NCBI GenBank assembly: GCA_039679385.1
Contig: JBDKVB010000095.1
Location: forward strand, 1-46,051
Reading direction: 5' to 3'
Source of the DNA: Armatimonadia bacterium
GTDB lineage: Bacteria; Armatimonadota; Zipacnadia; Zipacnadales; JABUFB01
DNA: 46,051 bases
Shown here: one piece after another, positions 16,298 to 24,728 of the stretch
Layout of the letters: each line of letters begins with the position of its first letter
Numbering within the stretch: the first letter of the stretch is position 1
The notes under the pieces: model-generated
Databases searched by the model: none
Told to the model about the DNA's origin: nothing
The model's input: only the letters and a program-made list of their open reading frames with translations
Translations under genes and position numbers: made by a program

Positions 16298-17965
16298 ATG
16301 TCCCGCCGCTTGGCTTCGTGGCTTGTCCTCGGGCTTTTCGCCCTCTCCTTCGCCTTCCTCACCTACGCCAATCTGTACTGGCGCGGGTGCCACGTCGACA
16401 ATGACGACACGTATGAGACCCTCCTGGTAGCCCGCAGTCTGCTCCATGGTGACGGCAACGTTGCGCCTGCGCTCGACCTCGACACCCTCGACTATCTGCG
16501 TCAGCATGGCCGGTCGAGGCCGCCCTGGCCGAACATGGAGCGTCCACTCGCCCTGGTTCTCCCGGTGGCTTTCCTGGAGGCACTGGTCGGGGAGCGACTG
16601 GAAGCTGTCCAGGTGTTCTCGCTGCTTTCCTTCCTCGGTTCGCTGGTGCTCGTGTTCCTGATCGGCCGCAGCGCTGCCGGGACGGGTGCCGGGCTCCTGG
16701 GCACTGCGGCCCTCCTGGTGAACCGTGACACCTGGGGTCTGGCCTTGAGCGGTATGTCTGAGTGCTACCAGGCCTTCCTCACCTTGGCCGCAGTTGGTCT
16801 CGCACTCTGCGTGCGAAACCCCTGGGGATGGGCCGGTGCGGGAGCCGTGTCGATGGCGATGGCGACCCTCCGACCGAGCCTCTTGCCCATCGTCCTGCTG
16901 GTCGGGTGGCTGGCCTGGGCGCAGGTGGGGAACGGTTCGTCTGAGGCTACTCGCGGCCGCAGGAGGGCAGTCGGGTGGTTCCTGGCTGCTGTTCTGCTGG
17001 TCGGGCTTGGTTACCTCGTCGCGAACCGGCTGACCACGGGCTTCTGGGTCGCGGATGCACGCGGCGGCTCAGGGATGCGTGAGGGTACGCGGCTGACGTA
17101 CCCTGGGCTGGATGGCTGTTACCCCGACTACCTGGCGCCGCTCGCGGTGTTGAAGGTCTGTGCAGGGGATGTGGCGAAGCGTACGATTGCCAACCTCATG
17201 GACGCTGTCGGATCCATTCATGACATGATTGGCGCGGCCTGGGTGCTCCCGGCCTTTCTGCTGGCCTTTCCGCTTCGCTCGAACCGGACGGCGTGGCGAC
17301 TGGCCCTGGTCTCCGGCGGGGTGTTCGCTACCATGGTGCTGTCCTCGGCCATGACCTTCGCCCAGGCCCGGTACCTGGTTCCCTTCGGCGGGCTGATGTT
17401 CGCCGTTGCAGCAACGGCCGTTGCCCAGCTCATCGGGTTCAGTCCCGCGGGCCTGCGACGGGGAATGTGGGTCGCAGTCGCGGTAGCAGTGCTGCTGTGC
17501 TCAACAGGATGGATCGCCACCCTGTCACTGCGCAGACCGGGGCCCTATGTCCCCGGTGAGGAGATCGGCTACCTCGAAGTGGCTCCTGACAACCAGCGCG
17601 TGATCGAGCGCCTGGTTCCAGAGGGGACGGTAGTGATGTCGAACGTTGCTGCCACCGTCGCCTGGCACGCCGGGCGACCGGCGATCATGCCCTTGCCGCA
17701 GGTCAAGGATATCCCGAGCTTCGAGGAGCGTTTCGGGTTCCAGATCGAAGCCATCTACCTGACGCCGAATACAGTGGAGTCGTGGATGCCGCCTACCTGG
17801 ACCCAGTGGGAGGACCTGCGGGCTGCTCGCACTCCTCCACCGGGCTATGAAGTCGCCTCAGTCTTTCCGAACGGTTCGGTGCTGTTCATGAAACGCGATC
17901 ACGGGGGGAAGCTGCGTGAAGGACAGACGATAGCCGGCCCAGAGGACCGCGACCGCAACTGGTGA
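16298..17965 (+). CDS. Multi-pass membrane protein, GT-C / PMT-like glycosyltransferase
   Basis: 555 residues with about ten hydrophobic helices over the first 410, then a soluble C-terminal part. The N-terminal loop carries DNDDTYE just after the first helix, which resembles the acidic Asp-containing loop of GT-C transferases that use polyprenyl-phosphate sugars. A second extracytoplasmic segment includes TRLTYPGLDGCYPDYL. The C-terminal region (APDNQRVIERLVPEGTVVMS) resembles the periplasmic tail seen in such proteins. It precedes a dolichyl-phosphate-mannose-synthase-like GT2 and a DUF2304 protein, a trio known to work together in lipid-linked sugar transfer. Substrate unknown. Confidence 0.75.
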   Translation: MSRRLASWLVLGLFALSFAFLTYANLYWRGCHVDNDDTYETLLVARSLLHGDGNVAPALDLDTLDYLRQHGRSRPPWPNMERPLALVLPVAFLEALVGERLEAVQVFSLLSFLGSLVLVFLIGRSAAGTGAGLLGTAALLVNRDTWGLALSGMSECYQAFLTLAAVGLALCVRNPWGWAGAGAVSMAMATLRPSLLPIVLLVGWLAWAQVGNGSSEATRGRRRAVGWFLAAVLLVGLGYLVANRLTTGFWVADARGGSGMREGTRLTYPGLDGCYPDYLAPLAVLKVCAGDVAKRTIANLMDAVGSIHDMIGAAWVLPAFLLAFPLRSNRTAWRLALVSGGVFATMVLSSAMTFAQARYLVPFGGLMFAVAATAVAQLIGFSPAGLRRGMWVAVAVAVLLCSTGWIATLSLRRPGPYVPGEEIGYLEVAPDNQRVIERLVPEGTVVMSNVAATVAWHAGRPAIMPLPQVKDIPSFEERFGFQIEAIYLTPNTVESWMPPTWTQWEDLRAARTPPPGYEVASVFPNGSVLFMKRDHGGKLREGQTIAGPEDRDRNW

Positions 17966-17992
17966 CCCGGCTCGACGTTACGGGGGGACTGT

Positions 17993-18724
17993 ATGCGCAC
18001 CCTCATCGTGATGCCGGCGTACAACGAGGCCGCCAACCTTACCGCCACCGTCGCAGGCGTGCGGAGTGTGCTGCCGGGGGTCGATCTCGCGGTCGTCGAT
18101 GACTGCTCCCGCGACAACACCGCCGAGATCGCCCACCGGTGCGGTGCAGTCGTTCTCCCTCTGCCCATCAACCTCGGATACGGTGGAGCTCTGCAGGTCG
18201 GCTTTCTCTATGCCGACCGGGAGGGCTATGACGAGGTCGTCCAGATGGACGCCGACGGGCAGCACGAGCCCACCTGCGTCGCCGATCTTCTGCAGGCCCT
18301 GCGCACCACCGACGCAGACCTCGTCCTGGGCTCGCGGTTCCTTACTCCGGGTGCCTACCGGCCGTCGCCTGCGCGTGCCCTGGGAATGGCGCTGATGCGC
18401 ACCCTTCTGCGGGTGACCACGGGCCAGCGGATCACAGATCCGACCAGTGGCTTCCAGGCCCTCAATCGACGCGCGATCCGCCTCTACGCCTCCGACGTGT
18501 ACCCCACGGACTACCCTGATACGGACGTGCTCATCATGATCTTGCGGGCCGGGCTCAAGGTGCGCGAGATTGCAGTGGTAATGCACCCGCGGTTGTCGGG
18601 AACCTCCATGCACAGTGGCCTGAAGCCCGTGTGGTACATGTTCAAGATGTTGCTATCGATTGCAGTCACTCTCCTGCGCAGACCGCCGGCAGCGGCGGTA
18701 GAGGGAGTGGGTCAGGATGGATAG
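17993..18724 (+). CDS. Glycosyltransferase family 2, polyprenyl-phosphate sugar synthase-like
   Basis: 243 residues with a GT-A fold. Motifs: VMPAYNEAANLTATV (nucleotide-binding start), LAVVDDCSRDNTAEIA, NLGYGGALQVGF, VVQMDADGQHEP (DxD metal site), and DPTSGFQALNRRAIRLYA. It most resembles DPM1/DpmA-type enzymes, which charge undecaprenyl phosphate with a sugar for use by GT-C transferases like the preceding gene. There is no membrane anchor. It overlaps the DUF2304 gene by 8 bases. The acceptor and sugar are inferred from context only. Confidence 0.9.
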   Translation: MRTLIVMPAYNEAANLTATVAGVRSVLPGVDLAVVDDCSRDNTAEIAHRCGAVVLPLPINLGYGGALQVGFLYADREGYDEVVQMDADGQHEPTCVADLLQALRTTDADLVLGSRFLTPGAYRPSPARALGMALMRTLLRVTTGQRITDPTSGFQALNRRAIRLYASDVYPTDYPDTDVLIMILRAGLKVREIAVVMHPRLSGTSMHSGLKPVWYMFKMLLSIAVTLLRRPPAAAVEGVGQDG

Positions 18725-19166
18725 CATCCCGACCATGACGCCACGGCAGGAGCTGATGGCGCTGTGCCTGGCAGCTGCGCTGTTCCTCTTCGTGGTGGAG
18801 CTGGTCCGGCGTCGTCGCCTGCGGGAGGAGTACTCGTGGCTGTGGCTGCTGGCCTGCACCGTGATCCTGGGGGTAGTGCTGTGGCCGGGCGGACTGAAAG
18901 CCGTGACCTGGCTCACGGGCTCGAAAACGCCGACAACGAGTGTCTTCCTACTGGGCATCCTCTTCCTGATGGTGGTCTGCATCCACCTGTGCACGAAGCT
19001 CACGCGCCAGCATGACCAGATCAAGCAAATTGCCCAGCAGGTGGCCCTGCTTCGGGTTCGCAAGCCGGAGGCCCCCCGGGAAGGACCGGAAGGTAGCCCT
19101 ACAGTCGACGAGCGCCGTGACGGTGGAGGAGATACAGGAAGAAGGGGCAGCCCAGCAGGCTCGTGA
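18717..19166 (+). CDS. DUF2304 family membrane protein
   Basis: 149 residues: two or three hydrophobic helices (LMALCLAAALFLFVVELVRR, SWLWLLACTVILGVVLW, SVFLLGILFLMVVCIHLC) followed by a coiled-coil-like stretch (LTRQHDQIKQIAQQVALL) and a charged tail. This is the classic DUF2304 layout, and the family commonly follows GT2 genes as here. It probably helps anchor or activate the transferase. Its last 68 bases lie antisense inside the 3' end of the convergent btuC-like gene, so the two messages overlap. Confidence 0.82.
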   Translation: MDSIPTMTPRQELMALCLAAALFLFVVELVRRRRLREEYSWLWLLACTVILGVVLWPGGLKAVTWLTGSKTPTTSVFLLGILFLMVVCIHLCTKLTRQHDQIKQIAQQVALLRVRKPEAPREGPEGSPTVDERRDGGGDTGRRGSPAGS

Positions 19167-20148
19167 TGATCCCGATGGGGATCTCGCCAGGCGAGAGAAG
19201 CAGTCGGGCAGGGATGTCCGCGAGGACCAGCAGCAGCGCACCGGCCAGCGCCGACACAGGGAGCAGAATCCGGTGGTCAGGCCCAACGATCAGCCGGCAG
19301 ATATGGGGGATGACTAGGCCAACGAAGCCGATGACACCACTGACTGCGACGGCCGCCGCCGCAAGAAGCGAGGAGAGCGCCAGCAACCAGCGCTTGGCTC
19401 GGTGAACGTCGAGGCCGACATGGGTAGCAGCCTCATCACCGAGAAGCAGCACGTTCAGCGGGCGCGCCAGGGCCAGCGAGATCCCCAGTCCGAGAACGAA
19501 CTGCGGCACCATCGCCCACACGTGCAGCCAGGTCCGGCCCGACAGACTCCCCAGCATCCAGGAGAGCACGACCGCCTGGTGCTCGTCTCGGCTCAGCATC
19601 AGGAAGGCCGTGATCGAGGCAACCAGTGAGCCGACGGCGATCCCCGTCAGCAGCAAGGTCGCCGTCTGCACCTTCCCCCCGCGTTGTGAGAGCAGGTAGA
19701 CGAGTAGGGTAACCCCCAGGGCTCCCGTGAAGGCCAGGAGAGGCACGGCGGTGAACCCCGCCAACTCCACGTTGATCCCCAGCATCATCGCCGCGACAGC
19801 ACCCAGTCCCGCACCACCCGACACTCCGACAAGATACGGGTCGGCCATGGGGTTCTGGAACAACGCCTGCATGACGACTCCGGCCAGGGCGAGACAGGCT
19901 CCCACCAGACAGGCCAGGATTGCCCGCGGCAGACGCAGCGAGAGCACGATCGTGTGCAGACTGTCGGCAGGGGCCGCCTGCCCGGTAACCACGCAGCGCA
20001 GGCCGTCCAGCAGCGCGCCGAAGACCGCACCGATAGGTGCACCAGCGGGGCCCACCAGGGTCGACAGCCCCGTACAGACCACCACGGCCACAAGCAACGC
20101 GAACAGGATGAGGAGGTAACGCCGACGCCTGCTCTTGCGGGGTTTCAC
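19099..20148 (-). CDS. btuC: FecCD-family ABC transporter permease (B12-type)
   Basis: 349 residues with about ten membrane helices, typical for BtuC/FhuB/FepD permeases. Diagnostic segments: [59 protein letters not shown], and [20 protein letters not shown] (coupling region). It overlaps the ATP-binding gene by four bases. The riboswitch at the head of the operon indicates cobalamin or a corrinoid as substrate; on sequence alone a siderophore could not be excluded. Confidence 0.92.
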   Translation of the reverse strand: MKPRKSRRRRYLLILFALLVAVVVCTGLSTLVGPAGAPIGAVFGALLDGLRCVVTGQAAPADSLHTIVLSLRLPRAILACLVGACLALAGVVMQALFQNPMADPYLVGVSGGAGLGAVAAMMLGINVELAGFTAVPLLAFTGALGVTLLVYLLSQRGGKVQTATLLLTGIAVGSLVASITAFLMLSRDEHQAVVLSWMLGSLSGRTWLHVWAMVPQFVLGLGISLALARPLNVLLLGDEAATHVGLDVHRAKRWLLALSSLLAAAAVAVSGVIGFVGLVIPHICRLIVGPDHRILLPVSALAGALLLVLADIPARLLLSPGEIPIGIITSLLGCPFFLYLLHRHGARRL

Positions 20149-20972
20149 TCGGCGCTCACCTCTCCCACGGTAAGGGAGGACTCAGCCGAGAGAAGCACGT
20201 GCGGTCGCCCACTGAGCGGATTTGGCATAACGGTCACACTGACTCCGTAGAGCCGGGCCAGGAGCTCCTCGGTGATAACCTCGGAGGGCGAACCGTCCGC
20301 CGCCACCAGTCCATCGCCGACCATCACGATCCGGCGGCAGAACTCGGAGGCCAGGTTCAGGTCATGGGATACCCACACCGTGGTCAGCCCGCGCTCCTGG
20401 TTCAGCGAGAGCAGCAGTTCGCCGATCTCGAGTTGGTGGTTGATGTCGAGTTGGCTGGTGGGCTCGTCGAGAAGGAGGGCGTCAGGCTCCTGCGCCAGGG
20501 CTCGGGCGATGGTCACTCGCTGCAGCTCTCCCCCACTGAGTTCAGTCACCAACCGGTCGGCCAGGGGCAGGATGTCGGTCCGCTCCAGGGCCCAGCGGAC
20601 GACGTCGCGGTCATGCGAGGTCAGGCCCTTCAGCGGACGCAGGTGCGGATGCCGGCCCATGGCGACGAGGTCCCACACCGCAAAAGCGAAGGTGACCGAG
20701 GTCTGCTGTCCGACCACACCGATCCGGCGTGCCCGGTCCCTCGCTCGCAGCCGCAAGACATCACGTCCGTCGATGGTCACCTTCCCGGTTACCGGGGGCA
20801 GCACACCTGCGAGTACCCGCAGGAGCGTGCTCTTGCCCGAGCCGTTCGGACCGATGATGCCGACCATCTCCCCGGCCCCGATGCGAAGGCTGATGCCGTG
20901 CAGGACCTCCGAGCCGTCGTAGGCGGCACGTATGTTCTGGCACTCGAGGAAGGCGGCAGCCTCTGCAGTCAT
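20145..20972 (-). CDS. btuD: ABC transporter ATP-binding protein (B12-type)
   Basis: 275 residues. Walker A GIIGPNGSGKSTLLR, signature LSGGELQRVTIARAL, Walker B ALLLDEPTSQLD, and the H-loop WVSHDLN are all intact. The sequence LRARDRARRIGVVGQQ is typical of FecE/FhuC/BtuD ATPases. Its start overlaps the binding-protein stop (ATGA), and its stop overlaps the permease start, so the three subunits are tightly coupled. It powers uptake across the inner membrane. Confidence 0.93.
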   Translation of the reverse strand: MTAEAAAFLECQNIRAAYDGSEVLHGISLRIGAGEMVGIIGPNGSGKSTLLRVLAGVLPPVTGKVTIDGRDVLRLRARDRARRIGVVGQQTSVTFAFAVWDLVAMGRHPHLRPLKGLTSHDRDVVRWALERTDILPLADRLVTELSGGELQRVTIARALAQEPDALLLDEPTSQLDINHQLEIGELLLSLNQERGLTTVWVSHDLNLASEFCRRIVMVGDGLVAADGSPSEVITEELLARLYGVSVTVMPNPLSGRPHVLLSAESSLTVGEVSAE

Positions 20973-21994
20973 CAGTGGGAGGCACCCGGCCCGGCGGAGA
21001 GCGGGAATAGGTCAGGGTACACGGCCTGCGAGAGGAGCTTGAGCGCTTCCTGCAGTCGCGGGCCCGTGCGTGTGATGAGATCAGCAGGGATCAGCGCCAC
21101 GCGACCGTCCTTCACAGCGACGACGCTGCGCCAGGCGGTGCTCCTGCGCAGCTCCTCCAATTGCGTCTGAACGTCCTTGGCTCCCGGAGTATGCTCGGCC
21201 GTGAGGATCAGCACCTGGGGGTTCTCGGCAACCGCCATCTCCAGCGAGAACTGCTTCCAGGGGTTCTCGGTCTGCGCGGCGACGTTCTTGGCCCCGCAGA
21301 TTCGCAGCATGTCATCCATGTAGGTCTTCGGCCCCGCCACGAAGAGCGGATCGAGCCAGACGACGAGTAACGCCCTGGCGCGTTTGCTCTCCGGGACCCG
21401 GGCCACCTTGGCCTGGATCTCGGCGGCAGTGTCGCGCATCTGCTTTGCGAGCTTCTCCCCTGCCTCCGGCACCCCACAGACGCGTCCCAGAGTGTTCATT
21501 GCCTCGGCGGCGCCGTCGTAGGTCTTGGGGTCGAGGGACAGCACAGGAATCTGCGCCTTCTCCAGGGCCTCGAGAACGGGCATGGGGTTGCCGACGGTCG
21601 CCAGCACGAGGTCGGGGTTCAGCGACAGTATCTTCTCGACGCTCGGGTCGCTGACGCCGCCGATCTTCTCCTTGCCCTCAGTCTCCTTCGGGTAGTTGCA
21701 GAATCGCGTGACGCCCACCACGCGGTCACCCAGTCCCAGGGCGAAGGCGGACTCAGTCAGTGGGGGACTCAAGGAGACGATCCGCTTGGGCTCCGCCTTC
21801 AGCGTGACCTCCTTGCCGAGGTCATCCTTGACGGTGAGTGGATAGGAAACGGTGGTCTTCGGGGTCGGCGTCAGGGCCTCAGGCACGGCAGAGGGTGCTG
21901 AGGACTGTGGCCGGCAGCCTGTCAGGAGCACCGCAAGGAGGATCGCGGCGAACAGGCAGGCAAGGCAGAGAGTACGAAGCGCTCGTAACATCAT
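20972..21994 (-). CDS. btuF: Cobalamin-type periplasmic substrate-binding lipoprotein
   Basis: 340 residues from ATG 21994, chosen because AGGTGG lies just upstream and because it begins the lipoprotein signal (LFAAILLAVLLTGC). A longer frame upstream overlaps the methyltransferase gene and is unlikely. The mature protein has the type III binding-protein fold: KRIVSLSPPLTESAFALGLG, VVGVTRFCNYP, NPDLVLATVG, then a long backbone helix and ALLVVWLDPLFVAG. It captures the ligand outside the inner membrane and delivers it to BtuC. Ligand inferred from the riboswitch. Confidence 0.92.
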   Translation of the reverse strand: MMLRALRTLCLACLFAAILLAVLLTGCRPQSSAPSAVPEALTPTPKTTVSYPLTVKDDLGKEVTLKAEPKRIVSLSPPLTESAFALGLGDRVVGVTRFCNYPKETEGKEKIGGVSDPSVEKILSLNPDLVLATVGNPMPVLEALEKAQIPVLSLDPKTYDGAAEAMNTLGRVCGVPEAGEKLAKQMRDTAAEIQAKVARVPESKRARALLVVWLDPLFVAGPKTYMDDMLRICGAKNVAAQTENPWKQFSLEMAVAENPQVLILTAEHTPGAKDVQTQLEELRRSTAWRSVVAVKDGRVALIPADLITRTGPRLQEALKLLSQAVYPDLFPLSAGPGASH

Positions 21995-22023
21995 CAACAG
22001 ACGCCACCTATCCTGAAGACTGC

Positions 22024-22893
22024 TTAGGCCAGGGCGGCCGCAAGGGCTGCGATGTGTGCGGGACTGGTGCCGCAGCAACCACCGATGACCTTCGCACCGG
22101 CCTCGAAAAGTCGCTTGCCCAGGGCGGCGAACTCCGGCGGCTCCATCGGGAACACCGACTTGCCCGCGACCAGTTGCGGGACCCCGGCGTTTGCCTTGGC
22201 CCAGATCGGGCGGTTCGTGCTCGCCTTCATGGTTGTGACCACTTGGACCCAGCCCTCGACGCTCAGACCGCCGCAGTTGGCGCCCACAAAGTCGGCGCCG
22301 GCTTCAGAGAGCTCTTGGGCAGCCTGCTCCGGCGTGACGCCCATCAGCGTGGCCGGTCCGCGCCGACCTTCATCGAAGGTCAAGGACACGGCGACCGGCA
22401 GGTCACACAAGCCGTGGATGGCACGTAGAGCACAGCGCGCTTCGGTCAGGTCGGTGAAGGTCTCCACAACGAAGGCGTCCGGATCGCCCTCGAGGATCGC
22501 CGCCACCTGCTCGGCGAAGACACCCTCGATGTCGTCCTCGCTGTAGGTGCTTGTGAGGCCGATTAGTTCGCCGGTCGAGCCGATGGAGGCGAACACGAGC
22601 GCCTGGTCACCGGCAGCCTGTTTGCTCAGGGCAGCCCCGAGGCGGTTGAGCTCAGCAGGCTCCGAGACGCCGGCCTTCGCCATCTTGAGGCGGTTGCCGC
22701 CGAAGGTGTTGGTCAGCACGATCTGGGAGCCTGCAGCCACGTAGTCGGCAGCGACGGCAGACACGCGGTCCGGGTGAGCGAGATTCCAGGTCTCCGGGAC
22801 TTCTGCGGCCAGTCCACGGGCGGCGAGTTGCGTGCCCCAGGCACCATCGGAGATGATCGGGCGAGAGCTGGACAGCAGGTCTGCTAGTCTCAT
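22024..22893 (-). CDS. Homocysteine S-methyltransferase family protein (stand-alone domain)
   Basis: 289 residues from ATG 22893; a longer frame runs back through the riboswitch and is not real. The barrel starts ISDGAWGTQLAARGL, has VLTNTFGGNRLKM, and the zinc-binding Cys set ADFVGANCGG and GGCCGTSPAHI is complete. It lacks the folate, cobalamin and activation domains of MetH. It could act like MmuM/BHMT with an S-methylmethionine- or betaine-type donor (B12-independent), or be the homocysteine half of a split MetH. It is the first gene under a cobalamin riboswitch, 29 bases before btuF. Confidence 0.9.
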   Translation of the reverse strand: MRLADLLSSSRPIISDGAWGTQLAARGLAAEVPETWNLAHPDRVSAVAADYVAAGSQIVLTNTFGGNRLKMAKAGVSEPAELNRLGAALSKQAAGDQALVFASIGSTGELIGLTSTYSEDDIEGVFAEQVAAILEGDPDAFVVETFTDLTEARCALRAIHGLCDLPVAVSLTFDEGRRGPATLMGVTPEQAAQELSEAGADFVGANCGGLSVEGWVQVVTTMKASTNRPIWAKANAGVPQLVAGKSVFPMEPPEFAALGKRLFEAGAKVIGGCCGTSPAHIAALAAALA

Positions 22894-22977
22894 GAGCGTG
22901 TCCCCACAGGCGAGTTGAGGTCCGTCACGGCGGCCGTCCGGCTTCCGGCAGGCGAACGGCTTCCGCTTTGGGATCAA

Positions 22978-23003
22978 CGACAAAAGCCGCCCCGGAGGGC
23001 GGC
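22978..23003 (-). terminator. Intrinsic terminator in the riboswitch leader
   Basis: On the minus strand GCCGCC-CTCCGG-GGCGGC, extendable by pairing inside the loop, is followed at once by TTTTG. It lies between the cobalamin aptamer and the methyltransferase start, about 85 bases before the ATG. This is the usual place for a riboswitch expression platform that stops transcription when the ligand is bound. Confidence 0.82.
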
Positions 23004-23047
23004 CATCATACAGCGAACCACTCATCTCCCGCCCTCGAGGAGACGTG

Positions 23048-23215
23048 CAGCATGTTCGGTGTCCTGGCTTCCGGATCGGCCTACTCGCCACGCCTTCCCA
23101 TCCCGCCCTTGCGAGACAGTGGCTGAGGTGGCTTTCGTCCCCGGTTACAGTTGCGGGGCAGCGCCGGACTTGCACCGGCTTCCCGTTGTCTGGTCCATCT
23201 TCAAGGCAATTGCGT
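23048..23215 (-). ncRNA. Cobalamin riboswitch
   Basis: Read on the minus strand, the region has the conserved pieces of the B12 aptamer in order: GGGAAGCCGGTGCAAGTCCGG, the CCCCGCAACTGTAACC core, a GACGAAAGCCACC segment with the B12-box element AGCCACTGTCT, and the closing AAGCCAGGACACCGAACA. Cobalamin binding normally lowers expression. Downstream are a homocysteine methyltransferase and a B12-type importer, both sensible targets. Ends are approximate. Confidence 0.95.
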
Positions 23216-23238
23216 GATGATAATAGGTCTCGGCCACA

Positions 23239-23256
23239 CCGGAGTCAAGCCTCCGG
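23239..23256 (-). other. Small hairpin between dacB and the riboswitch
   Basis: CCGGAG and CTCCGG pair across a six-base loop. It lies downstream of the dacB stop on the same strand and has no T-run, so it could be a weak terminator or a 3'-end stabiliser that separates dacB from the riboswitch operon. Confidence 0.35.
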
Positions 23257-23281
23257 GGCTCCAACCCAAGCCTCGTGCCCC

Positions 23282-24694
23282 TCACAGCCCGGCCAGGAGC
23301 AGGCAGACCTTGTTCTGGAAGGCGGTCGCCGCTCCCGTGGTCTGGGGCTGGTTCACCAGGATGGAGAAGGTGAGCCGCCTGCCCGACTTGGTGTGCACGT
23401 AACCCGAGAGCGAGCGCACTCCGGAAATGAAGCCCGTCTTTGCGCGCACCCGACCTTCCGCAGCCGTCCCCTTGAGTCGCGACGAGAGCGTTCCGTCCTT
23501 CCCCATCAGCGGCAGCGTCTGAACCCAGGCGTCGCGTCCCTGCATATGGTTGAGCACCTGGACGAAGAACCGCGCCGTGATGGTGGTCGACCGCGAGAGC
23601 CCCGACCCGTCGGCCAGGCTCACGCCCTCCACGTCAGCCCCGAATCCGGCAGCCCACTGTGCAATCAACGCTGCCGAAGCACCACAGGAGCCGACGCCTT
23701 TGGCGGCCATGGAAATGTCGCGGAGCACGATCTCGGCTGCGTTGTTGTCGCTGTTCTTGTTGATGCGCTGCAAGATCTCCACCAGAGGCGGAGAATCCAC
23801 CTGCAGCAGCTTCACATCGTCAGCCGGGGTCCTGCCGGACAGCACGTCGCCGCCGACCTCGATGCCCGCCTTCACCAGCGCGATTCGGAAGAGCGTTGCG
23901 CAGTAGAGGGCGGGCTGGCGCACCGTCAAGGAGGTCTCGATGCGCTGGTTCACGCCGATCGGGCCGGTAAGGGACACCAGATTGCGCCCAAGACTCCGGA
24001 AGGCTCCGGGCTTGGCGTCGCCACTGGTGGTGGTCGCCTCCGGGTCGAGCTTCAGGTACTCAGAGAAGGGTTCGAGTCGGAAGAGCGGGGGCTTACCGGG
24101 CGTCTCAGCGCCGCGGAGGATCACGGTCACGCAGCCGCTGTCCACGGTCAGCGCGCCAAACTCGGCAGCGTACCCGTCATTAAGGTATTGCCAATGCCAG
24201 CCGGTTCCGAGCGAAGCGTCGGAGAAAGCCGTCCCGTCGGCCACCACAGGCCCCGTGACCTTCCGCAGCCCACTCTTGTACAGGCGCTGAGCCATGTCCG
24301 CGAGCTTGTCATGAGTCAGGGTCGGGTCGCCGCCGCCGCGCAGGTACAGAGGACCGGTGACAACGCCTTCAGCGGTCGGCTTTGTCTGCGCGAGAACCCG
24401 CGTCGGTGCCCTGAAGTCGCCGCCGAGAAGCTCGTAGGCAGCCGCCGTCGTGACGATCTTGGTGTTCGAGGCCGGCAGGAGCAGAGCGTCCGGATTGCGA
24501 CTGTACAGCACCTCGCCGGTTCCGGAATCCACCACATGAAGGCCGACGGTCGCGTGGCGCAGCTCACGTGCGGCCAGCAGGTCGTCGATCTCGGACCGCA
24601 AGGACGCCAGGCACGCCACCGGCAGCCCCAGCAACCAGAACAACAGAACCCACGCAAGGGACCACCGGCAGCGATCGACGCAGCGTGACCTCAT
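23282..24694 (-). CDS. dacB: D-alanyl-D-alanine carboxypeptidase/endopeptidase (PBP4 class)
   Basis: 470 residues with a signal peptide (LAWVLLFWLLGLPVACLAS). The three penicillin-binding motifs are present: SxxK as LLPASNTKIVTT, SxN as INKNSDNNAAEIVL, and KTG as RVRAKTGFISGV. Long inserts between SxxK and SxN are characteristic of PBP4/DacB (class C). It trims or cleaves peptide cross-links of peptidoglycan in the periplasm. It lies 34 bases after the transketolase gene on the same strand and may be cotranscribed. Confidence 0.94.
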   Translation of the reverse strand: MRSRCVDRCRWSLAWVLLFWLLGLPVACLASLRSEIDDLLAARELRHATVGLHVVDSGTGEVLYSRNPDALLLPASNTKIVTTAAAYELLGGDFRAPTRVLAQTKPTAEGVVTGPLYLRGGGDPTLTHDKLADMAQRLYKSGLRKVTGPVVADGTAFSDASLGTGWHWQYLNDGYAAEFGALTVDSGCVTVILRGAETPGKPPLFRLEPFSEYLKLDPEATTTSGDAKPGAFRSLGRNLVSLTGPIGVNQRIETSLTVRQPALYCATLFRIALVKAGIEVGGDVLSGRTPADDVKLLQVDSPPLVEILQRINKNSDNNAAEIVLRDISMAAKGVGSCGASAALIAQWAAGFGADVEGVSLADGSGLSRSTTITARFFVQVLNHMQGRDAWVQTLPLMGKDGTLSSRLKGTAAEGRVRAKTGFISGVRSLSGYVHTKSGRRLTFSILVNQPQTTGAATAFQNKVCLLLAGL

Positions 24695-24728
24695 TGGACG
24701 CTCCCGGCTTCAGCTTCCAGCCCCGGGC

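Noticed and set aside
22894-23175. N-terminal extension of the homocysteine methyltransferase
   Set aside because: The open frame runs through the terminator and cobalamin aptamer, and the family fold begins at ATG 22893.
23045-24688. A 547-codon plus-strand frame opposite dacB, running over the riboswitch
   Set aside because: Crosses a structured RNA and is antisense to a gene with all catalytic motifs; no domain seen.
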